A stretch of 64,000 bases of DNA from Marinobacter pelagius. GTDB lineage: Bacteria; Pseudomonadota; Gammaproteobacteria; Pseudomonadales; Oleiphilaceae. This document shows, piece after piece, positions 33,731 through 40,547 of this stretch. Under the pieces are notes generated by a model, which searched no databases, was not told the DNA's origin, and was given only the letters and a program-made list of their open reading frames with translations. Position 1 is the stretch's first letter; every line of letters starts with the position of its first letter. Location: assembly GCF_003315345.1 (NCBI RefSeq), contig NZ_QNRO01000002.1:186001-250000 (forward strand), given 5' to 3'. The translations under genes were made by a program, and so were the position numbers.

Positions 33731-36566
33731 TCTCCTCATGCTGGCGGTCATGGTCAGCGGCTGTGGCACCTTCCAGAATCCCTCGACCATTGCCAGTCTC
33801 CAGAAGGAACAAAAGCCACTGGAGGATGTGCCCCTGCCGAGGGTGATGCACGAAGACGTGCGCCGGGAATACCGGGAACTGCTGGAAACCATCGAGGACC
33901 GGCGGCTGTACGAGCAGATCGAGCGCCGGATTGCCAGCGTGTACATGCTGGAGGGGGATTACGATCAGCTGCGCGGCGTGATGCCGGGCGAGGATGGCTA
34001 CTTTCCGGAAGCGATCACCGCCTATCACCAGCTGCTCAACAAGTACCCGGATTCCGAGCGCAATGCCGAGGCCATGTACCAGCTGGCCAAGGCTTACGAT
34101 CTGGATGGCCGCGACCAGGAAGCCAAGGCCGTGCTGGAAGAGTTCATCACCGAGCATCCGCACTCACATCGGCTGGCGGAGGTGTATTTCCGCAAGGGCG
34201 ATATCCACTTCCGGCACGAGGAATACGAGCAGGCCGAACAGGCCTACCGTTCGGTGGTGGCCATCGGCCAGGAATCCGCGTTCCTGAACAACTCCTGGTA
34301 TCTGCTTGGCTGGTCCCAGTACAAGCTGTCCGATTACGACCGGAGCCTGATGTCCTTCTCCCGCGTCCTCGACCGGCTGGTGCCGGAGGACGGCAAGATC
34401 GAGAAGCTGGACAAGGTCAATCGCTCCCTGGTGGACGACACCCTGCGCATCATGAGTGTGGGGCTGGCCTATGCCGGCGGCTCCTCGAAGATCGACAGCA
34501 TGTTCGCCAACCGGCCGGAGGCGAAGAAGTACACCTGGATTCTCTATTCCAGCCTCGGCCAGCACTACCTGGAGAAGGAACGGTATGAGGATTCCGCGTC
34601 CTCGTTCCGGGCCTTCGTGGTGCAGAACCCGGACTCCGAGCGGGCACCGGAGATGCACGCCGAGATGATCCGTGCCTATGTCGATGGCGAGTTCTCCCAG
34701 CAGGTGCTGCCGGAGAAAGAGAACTACGTGCGCAACTACGGCGTTCATTCCGAGTTCTGGAAGACCAAACCGGCGGAGGTGAAAGCCAAGGTCATTCCCA
34801 ACCTGAAGACCTTCATCGACGAACTGGCCCGGCACTACCACGCCACCGGCCAGCGCCTGACCCGGGAACTGGCGGATGGCGCGATCAAGGCGTCTGCCGT
34901 GGCTGCCACCGAAGCCACTCGCCAGACCAGCTTCCTGAAAGCCGCCCAGTTCTACGGCGAGTTTGAGCAGACCTTCCCGAACGACCCGAAGGTCCCGGAA
35001 ATGGTCTACATGCGCGCCGAAGCCGCCTTCGATGGTGGCGATTACCCCACCGCCATCACCCACTACGAGCGCACTGCCTACGAGTTCGGCAACTCCGAAT
35101 TCGGTGCCGATGCCGGCTATGCCGCCATCATCGCCTACCAGAAAGAGGCCGAGCGTTTGATCGCCCAGGCGGGTAAGGACAGCGAGCGGCTCCGTGACTG
35201 GCGCAGCAAGGGCGTGGAGAGCCAGCTGCGATTCGTGCAGACCTTCCGGGATGACGAACGCTCCGGTGCCGTGCTGGCCAAGACCTCGGAAGAGCTGTTC
35301 GCCCTGGGCCGTTATGAAAAAGCCCTGGAAGTGGCCACCAGCATCGTCAGCAAGGCCGGTGAGGTGGATCGCGAGCTCAACCGCACCGCCTGGGGTGTCA
35401 TCGCCCACAGTCAGTACGAGCTGGCAGATTTTACCGCGGCCGAGGCAGGCTACCGCAACCAGCTGCGTTTCATCGACCTGGACGACCCCGAGTTCAAGGC
35501 GGTTACCGAGCGCATGGCGGTCACCATTTACAAGCAGGGTGAACAGGCCCTGGCCGCCAAGGACCTGGAAGGTGCCATCGACCACTTCCTGCGTATCAAG
35601 GCGGTGGCTCCGAAGACCGACGTCCGCGTGGTGGCTCAGTTTGACGCCGCCACCCACCTGCTGACCCTCGAGGAGTGGGAGCCGGCCCTGACGGAAATGC
35701 TCGAACTGCGCCGACTGTTCCCGAACCACAAGCTGGCGAAGGACCTGGACCAGAAGATCGCCTGGACCTACGAGCAGGACGAGCAGTGGCAGATGGCCGC
35801 CAGCGAGTACGAACAGATCTACCGGGCCGACGACCGCGCCGACGTACGCCGGGATGCCCTGTTCCTGGCGGCGGAGCTGTATGAGAAAGCCGGCAACGAG
35901 GACCAGGCCCTGGAGTACTTCAAAAAGTGGGCCTTCGACTACGAGGAACCTTTCGATACGCGGATGGAAGCCCGTTACCACGTCGCCTACCTGTACGAGC
36001 GCCGGGACGACTACCACCGCCACCTGTACTGGTTGCGCCGGGTCATCGACGGCCACAACAAGGCTCCGGAGAACTGGCAGTCGGACCGCTCTGCCTGGCT
36101 GGCGGCCTGGGCCAACAACAAGTACGGCGACTATTGGCGCATCGAGTTTGATCGCGTGCGCCTGAAGCACCCGCTCAACAAGAGCATTCCACGCAAGAAC
36201 GAGAAGCTCAAGAACGCCCTGGACCGTTACCAGCAGGCGGCCGACTACGGGGTGCTCGACCAGACCACCCGGGCCACGTTCAACATTGCCGATCTCTACG
36301 GCCAGTTTGCCCGGGAGCTGATGGACGCGCCGCGGCCCAGCGGACTGAGCCAGCTGGAAGCCATGCAATACGAGCTGGTGCTGGAAGAACAGGCCATTCC
36401 GTTTGAGGACCTGGCCATCGAGGTGCACCAGGCCAACATCGAGCGCTCCTGGAGCGGCACATTCAATCCCTGGATCGAGCGGAGTTTCGAGGCGATGGCC
36501 AAGCTCAACCCCGCCCGGTTCGACAAACAGGAAGTAAAGGTGGCGTATGGCGATGGCATCCGTTAA
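33717..36566 (+). CDS. large TPR lipoprotein
   Basis: A 949-residue lipoprotein: signal peptide with lipobox VSGC (Cys about residue 16) and then TPR-type repeats over nearly the whole length. Clear units include YFPEAITAYHQLLNKYPDSE, AEAMYQLAKAYDLDGRDQEA and AEVYFRKGDIHFRHEEYEQA. Such tall solenoids anchored in the outer or inner membrane leaflet commonly organise envelope complexes. It is by far the largest TPR protein of the cluster, overlaps the previous gene by 14 bases and the next by 20, and is therefore tightly coupled. No enzyme motif was seen. Confidence 0.82.
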   Translation: MKRSSLLMLAVMVSGCGTFQNPSTIASLQKEQKPLEDVPLPRVMHEDVRREYRELLETIEDRRLYEQIERRIASVYMLEGDYDQLRGVMPGEDGYFPEAITAYHQLLNKYPDSERNAEAMYQLAKAYDLDGRDQEAKAVLEEFITEHPHSHRLAEVYFRKGDIHFRHEEYEQAEQAYRSVVAIGQESAFLNNSWYLLGWSQYKLSDYDRSLMSFSRVLDRLVPEDGKIEKLDKVNRSLVDDTLRIMSVGLAYAGGSSKIDSMFANRPEAKKYTWILYSSLGQHYLEKERYEDSASSFRAFVVQNPDSERAPEMHAEMIRAYVDGEFSQQVLPEKENYVRNYGVHSEFWKTKPAEVKAKVIPNLKTFIDELARHYHATGQRLTRELADGAIKASAVAATEATRQTSFLKAAQFYGEFEQTFPNDPKVPEMVYMRAEAAFDGGDYPTAITHYERTAYEFGNSEFGADAGYAAIIAYQKEAERLIAQAGKDSERLRDWRSKGVESQLRFVQTFRDDERSGAVLAKTSEELFALGRYEKALEVATSIVSKAGEVDRELNRTAWGVIAHSQYELADFTAAEAGYRNQLRFIDLDDPEFKAVTERMAVTIYKQGEQALAAKDLEGAIDHFLRIKAVAPKTDVRVVAQFDAATHLLTLEEWEPALTEMLELRRLFPNHKLAKDLDQKIAWTYEQDEQWQMAASEYEQIYRADDRADVRRDALFLAAELYEKAGNEDQALEYFKKWAFDYEEPFDTRMEARYHVAYLYERRDDYHRHLYWLRRVIDGHNKAPENWQSDRSAWLAAWANNKYGDYWRIEFDRVRLKHPLNKSIPRKNEKLKNALDRYQQAADYGVLDQTTRATFNIADLYGQFARELMDAPRPSGLSQLEAMQYELVLEEQAIPFEDLAIEVHQANIERSWSGTFNPWIERSFEAMAKLNPARFDKQEVKVAYGDGIR

Positions 36567-37410
36567 GGCATCCACCCCGGCCGCGTTGCTGGTGCTGACC
36601 CTGCTCTCCGGTTGCGCCGGAGTCCTGCCGGTCAAGCAGACCGAATCCGGGCCGAAAATGGTTGAATCCGGGCCCGCCCAGGAAGAACCGCAAGCCGATC
36701 CGGCCGAGAGCGGCGGCGGCGTGTTCCTGCCGCAACAGGCCTACGATGCCGAGGGCAAGAAAATTCCCTATGTGCCGGCACCGAACCCGTACACCCAGCA
36801 GCCGGCGCCCGTCCCGCCGGCGGCCAGGGCTGCTTTTGCCGATGCCATGGCCCTGATGAAAGACGGAGATCTGCGCATGGCCCGCAAAGGGTTCTGGGCC
36901 ATGACCAAGGACTTCCCGGAGCTTTCCGGCCCCTGGGTGAGGCTGGCCGAGCTCGCGGAACAGCGGGAGAAGCCCGAAAAGGCCCGGGAGTACTACCAGA
37001 AGGCGCTGGAGGTGAACCCGGCCAACGTCAACGCCTATCTAAGCCAGGCGGTGTTCGAGCGGCGCCAGGGTGAATTTGCCAGGGCGCGGGACGCGTACCT
37101 GGCGGCCCTGGAAACCTGGAACGACTTTCCCGAGGCGCACCTGAACCTGGCCATCCTCTATGACCTGTACATGAACCGGCCGGAGGAGGCCCAGCCCCAT
37201 TACGAAGCCTACGACTTCCTGACCGGCGGCTCGGACCCGAAAGTGGCGGACTGGCTCATCGAGATCCGCCGCCGCACCGGTATTGAAACCAGTTTTATTG
37301 ATAACCCACCCCCGGAGCCGGAGGTGCCTGCCGAACAGGGCGCTGAAGGCGAGGCGGTCTCAGCGGATGCCACCGGCGGGGGCTCCCCGGAAACCGAAGA
37401 ACAAGGCTAG
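36547..37410 (+). CDS. TPR lipoprotein (GltE-like)
   Basis: A 287-residue lipoprotein. The lipobox is LLSGC (Cys about residue 22); a Pro/Glu-rich linker (about 25-95) leads to two or three TPR units (about 95-215; KARKGFWAMTK-like helix, REYYQKALEVNPANVNAYLS), then an acidic Pro/Glu tail. It resembles the TPR lipoproteins of gliding-type clusters (GltE/AglT class). ATG 36547 overlaps the upstream gene by 20 bases; a second ATG at 36553 is equally possible. It probably docks at the outer membrane next to the barrel proteins. Confidence 0.8.
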   Translation: MAMASVKASTPAALLVLTLLSGCAGVLPVKQTESGPKMVESGPAQEEPQADPAESGGGVFLPQQAYDAEGKKIPYVPAPNPYTQQPAPVPPAARAAFADAMALMKDGDLRMARKGFWAMTKDFPELSGPWVRLAELAEQREKPEKAREYYQKALEVNPANVNAYLSQAVFERRQGEFARARDAYLAALETWNDFPEAHLNLAILYDLYMNRPEEAQPHYEAYDFLTGGSDPKVADWLIEIRRRTGIETSFIDNPPPEPEVPAEQGAEGEAVSADATGGGSPETEEQG

Positions 37411-37436
37411 GCGAAGAACAAGACTAGGAGAGTGCC

Positions 37437-37757
37437 ATGGGAATGCTGAATCCAGGGGCCGGCTGGCTCGTTGCGGCGACCCTGTGTCTGGGTGGGGCGA
37501 TTGCGGCTCCGGCCAGCGCCCAGGAGTCCATCGATCTGGAGAGTACCTTTGTCGGAGACCAGGAACAGCCGTCGGTGAGTTACTTCATCCCCTGGAAGCC
37601 ACCAGAGGGGCCGGACAACCTGTACCGCTCGATCACGTCTGTGTCCGGCCGGGTATTCGAAGTGGTGGATCGGGACATACACGCCCGGACCATGCGCTTC
37701 TACGACGAACTTTCCCTGGAGGCCCCGAACGGGCCCTCTGGGCAAAGCACTAACTGA
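37437..37757 (+). CDS. small exported protein of the Glt-like cluster
   Basis: A 106-residue protein with a signal peptide (LVAATLCLGGAIAAPASA-QE, cleavage about residue 28) and a 78-residue mature part without cysteines. No family is recognised. It lies 26 bases after the TPR lipoprotein and 41 before the TolQ-like gene, on the same strand, so it is probably a periplasmic accessory of the motor complex. The N-terminal signal and operon position are the main support for calling it a real gene. Confidence 0.68.
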   Translation: MGMLNPGAGWLVAATLCLGGAIAAPASAQESIDLESTFVGDQEQPSVSYFIPWKPPEGPDNLYRSITSVSGRVFEVVDRDIHARTMRFYDELSLEAPNGPSGQSTN

Positions 37758-37798
37758 AAATCTGCAACCGAACGAAAAGAAAAGTCTGGAGACCTGCC

Positions 37799-38464
37799 AT
37801 GAACGTTTACACAAGCATTGTTTCATTCTTCCAGGAAGGCGGCGCTTTCATGTTCCCCATCGCCCTGGTGCTGTTTGTCGGCCTGGCCATTGCGGTTGAG
37901 CGCTGGGTCTTCCTCAAGCGGGCATACCAATCCAACCGGGCCGCCTACAGCGAACTGTTGCCGCTGATGAATGAAAACAAATTCGATCAGGCAGAGCGGG
38001 CGGCCCAGTCCGGCAACTCCGCGATCTCCCGTCTGATTTCCGTGGGTCTCGACACCATGCGTGCCTCCCCGCGCCGGGATGACATCCACGCCGCCATGCA
38101 GGAAGGCGTGATGGAGAGCATTCCGCGCCTGTCCAAGCGCACCAACTACCTGTCCATCCTGGCCAACGTCTCTACGCTACTGGGGCTGCTCGGTACCATC
38201 ATCGGTCTGATTGCCGCCTTCACCGCCGTTGCCAACGCCGATCCGGCGGACAAGGCCACGCTGCTGTCCCAGTCCATCTCGGTGGCCATGAACACCACCG
38301 CCTTCGGCCTGATCGCGGCGATCCCGCTGCTGCTCATCCATTCCCTGCTGCAGAACAAGACTCTGGAAATCGTCGAGAGCATCGAAATGGCCGGCGTAAA
38401 GGCCCTGAACACCATCGTTCGCAGCAACCGTCGCGCTGTTAACACGCGTGAGTCCGACGCCTGA
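37799..38464 (+). CDS. TolQ/ExbB/MotA-family proton-channel protein (AglR-like)
   Basis: A 221-residue inner-membrane protein with three membrane segments (about 17-38, 120-145, 158-185). The family core, with LLGLLGTIIGLIAAFTAVAN in segment 2 and SISVAMNTTAFGLIAAIPLL in segment 3, contains the residues lining the proton path. With two TolR-like proteins directly downstream it should form a proton-driven stator. In Myxococcus the equivalent AglRQS stator (one TolQ type, two TolR types) powers gliding and spore-coat assembly. The 1+2 composition here is the same. It is not a flagellar MotA by length or context. Confidence 0.9.
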   Translation: MNVYTSIVSFFQEGGAFMFPIALVLFVGLAIAVERWVFLKRAYQSNRAAYSELLPLMNENKFDQAERAAQSGNSAISRLISVGLDTMRASPRRDDIHAAMQEGVMESIPRLSKRTNYLSILANVSTLLGLLGTIIGLIAAFTAVANADPADKATLLSQSISVAMNTTAFGLIAAIPLLLIHSLLQNKTLEIVESIEMAGVKALNTIVRSNRRAVNTRESDA

Positions 38465-38483
38465 TCACAGCGGGTAATTCCTT

Positions 38484-39014
38484 ATGTTTACAAAACGCAG
38501 AGAACAGGAAGAGGCGGATATCGACATCACGGCGTTCATGAACCTCATGATCGTGCTGGTGCCGGTACTGCTGATGAGTATGGTGTTCAACCATATCTCG
38601 ATTCTGGAGCTCAATCTGCCCGACCTGACCGGTGCCCAGACCGCCAGTGCCGAGGAGAACCGACAGCTGGAAGTGGTGGTGCGGCAGTCCGGTATCGAGG
38701 TGTATTACCCCAGCGGTAACCTGGTCAAGACCATCGACAAGATTGAGCCTGAGGCCGAGGGCGAGGAAGCCCGCCACGATTTCCGCACCCTCTCCGAGGT
38801 GCTGCAGGAGATCAAACGCCGGCTGGCGGCGAAGAACATCGCCAAGAACGATGCCCTGCTGCTGTCCGAGCCGGGCGTTACCTACCAGTCCCTGGTGTCC
38901 ACCATGGATACCCTTCGGGTCGCGAAGACCGTCGTGGTAACTGATGCGGTGGATGTCGAGCTGTTCCCGGAGATCTCCCTGGGGGACGCGCCGAAGAAGG
39001 GAGGTAAGTCATGA
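38484..39014 (+). CDS. ExbD/TolR-family stator protein 1 (AglQ/AglS-like)
   Basis: A 176-residue protein with one N-terminal membrane segment (about 14-36). It carries the family acidic residue in EADIDITAFMNLMIVLVPV, where Asp lies just ahead of the segment, as in the proton-binding Asp of TolR/ExbD. The rest is periplasmic. It starts 19 bases after the TolQ-like gene and its stop overlaps the second TolR-like start by 4 bases (ATGA). It has diverged from the second copy, so the two are likely non-redundant members of one stator. Confidence 0.88.
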   Translation: MFTKRREQEEADIDITAFMNLMIVLVPVLLMSMVFNHISILELNLPDLTGAQTASAEENRQLEVVVRQSGIEVYYPSGNLVKTIDKIEPEAEGEEARHDFRTLSEVLQEIKRRLAAKNIAKNDALLLSEPGVTYQSLVSTMDTLRVAKTVVVTDAVDVELFPEISLGDAPKKGGKS

Positions 39015-39520
39015 ACGCGAACGACAAGGTCACGTCCTTCGGCCTCCAGAGCAGCGTCAAGACCTTCATGAAGCCGGCCAAGCTCAACCTGGTCTCGCTC
39101 ATGGATATCTTCACCATCCTGGTGTTCTTCCTGCTGTTGAACTCCGGTGCCAATCAGCTGATCAAGGTCAACGACGTTTCCCTGCCGGACTCCACCGCCG
39201 AGGAACGCCCCAAGGAGACCACCGTGGTGACGATCACCGAGGACGACATCCTCGTGGATGGCCGCCCGGTGGCAACCCTGGATGAGGTGATTGCCTCCGA
39301 TGGCCTGATTGATGGCCTGATGGAAGAGCTCACGTTCCAGGCCAGCAAGCGCACGGAACTGACCGAACGGGAGAAGAGCCTGGGGCGTGCCGTGACCATC
39401 CTCGGTGACCAGGAAATCCCCTACGCGCTGCTCAAGCGGGTGATGCTGACCTGCGCCAAGGCGGACTATCGGGACCTCTCCATGGCCGTTTCACGGGTAT
39501 CCGGCAGCAGCGGCGCATGA
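39011..39520 (+). CDS. ExbD/TolR-family stator protein 2 (AglS-like)
   Basis: A 169-residue protein with a single membrane segment (about 29-48) preceded by the proton-binding region KLNLVSLMDIFTILVFFLL, where Asp sits at the start of the segment. The periplasmic domain follows. It is translationally coupled to the previous TolR-like gene by a 4-base overlap. Two different TolR-type subunits next to one TolQ type is the AglRQS pattern rather than that of classical TolQR or ExbBD, which have one of each. Confidence 0.88.
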   Translation: MNANDKVTSFGLQSSVKTFMKPAKLNLVSLMDIFTILVFFLLLNSGANQLIKVNDVSLPDSTAEERPKETTVVTITEDDILVDGRPVATLDEVIASDGLIDGLMEELTFQASKRTELTEREKSLGRAVTILGDQEIPYALLKRVMLTCAKADYRDLSMAVSRVSGSSGA

Positions 39521-39533
39521 CAGGAGGGAATCG

Positions 39534-40481
39534 ATGACAGCAATGACCGCAACACCTTATGACTTTTCATTGCCCTGGGACGCCAGTGGCGACGAAGACA
39601 GTCGCTTCAAACGCATTCTCAAGCGTTTGTTGCTGCTGCTCCTGCTGCTGGCGGTGATTTTTCCCTGGCTCCCGCTGCCGGAAATCGACCGGGAGGAGAA
39701 GGAGCGGATCCCCCCGACTCTGGCCAAGGTCCTGATCGAGCAACGCACAGTGGCCCCGCCACCTCCGCCGCCCGAGCCGGTGAAGCAGGAAGAGAAAACC
39801 GAGCCCACCGAGGCCAAGAAAGCGGCACCCGAGCCGGCACCGGCCAAGAAAGTGAAAAAGGCCCGGGAAAAGGTTTCGAAGATGGGCGTCGCGGCGTTCT
39901 CCAAGGAACTGTCTTCCCTGCGTAGCTCTCTGGATGTCGCCAAACTCCAGGCCCGGAACACCAACGTGAAAACCGGTGCCGCCGCCAAGGCCGCTCGCTC
40001 GGTATTGGGGGCCACCTCGGCCACCAAAACCAGTGGTGGGGTGAACAGCTCGGTAATGAACGATACCGGCTCCGGTACCCAGCTGGCCGGGAAAGGTTCC
40101 ACCGCGGTGGAAAGCCCTATCGGCAACGGCTCCGGTGGTGGTGGCAGCGGTGCCAGTGGCAATGGGGGGGCACGCAGCTCGACGGTGGCCGGTGGCAGGG
40201 ACATGGAATCCATCCGGCGGGTCTTCGAGCAGCACAAGGGGGCCATCTACGCGCTCTACAACCGGGCATTGCGAAGCGATCCCGGACTGCAGGGCAAGTT
40301 CGTCTTCCACATCGTGATCGAGCCGGACGGCAGTATCTCCGACATCGAGCTGGTGGACAGCCAGCTGGGCGACCAACGCCTGGAGCTCAAACTGCTGGCG
40401 CGGATCCAGATGATCTCGTTTGGCCCGGAAGACGTGGCGGCCACCCCCGTCAATTACAAGTTTGATTTCATGCCTGGTTGA
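39534..40481 (+). CDS. AgmX/PglI C-terminal domain, TonB-like energy transducer (GltJ/GltG-like)
   Basis: A 315-residue protein shaped like TonB: short cytoplasmic N-terminus, one membrane segment (about 29-48, KRLLLLLLLLAVIFPWLPL), a proline-rich and Lys/Glu-rich periplasmic spacer (APPPPPPEPVKQEEK), a Gly/Ser-rich hinge, and a C-terminal AgmX/PglI domain (about 220-315, RVFEQHKGAIYALYNRALRS ... GKFVFHIVIEPDGSISDIEL). In Myxococcus such proteins couple the AglRQS stator to outer-membrane parts. It lacks the cytoplasmic zinc finger and GYF regions of full-length AgmX, so it is a minimal version. It is 13 bases after the stator genes. Confidence 0.87.
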   Translation: MTAMTATPYDFSLPWDASGDEDSRFKRILKRLLLLLLLLAVIFPWLPLPEIDREEKERIPPTLAKVLIEQRTVAPPPPPPEPVKQEEKTEPTEAKKAAPEPAPAKKVKKAREKVSKMGVAAFSKELSSLRSSLDVAKLQARNTNVKTGAAAKAARSVLGATSATKTSGGVNSSVMNDTGSGTQLAGKGSTAVESPIGNGSGGGGSGASGNGGARSSTVAGGRDMESIRRVFEQHKGAIYALYNRALRSDPGLQGKFVFHIVIEPDGSISDIELVDSQLGDQRLELKLLARIQMISFGPEDVAATPVNYKFDFMPG

Positions 40482-40547
40482 TGAAGGCGCCGGGCCCGGC
40501 CACCGCCGGGTACCGGTGCAACAGATGTGCAGGTGGAGAGAGACATC

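Noticed and set aside
34164..36635. 823-codon open frame on the minus strand antisense to the TPR lipoprotein
   Set aside because: Long antisense frames are common in GC-rich genes. The plus-strand frame has a lipobox, TPR repeats and gene overlaps, and the antisense product looks like no protein family.
37799..39520. Flagellar MotAB stator or classical TolQR/ExbBD
   Set aside because: The TolQ-like protein lacks the large cytoplasmic MotA loop, two TolR types follow it, and no tolA, tolB, pal or TonB-dependent receptor is adjacent.
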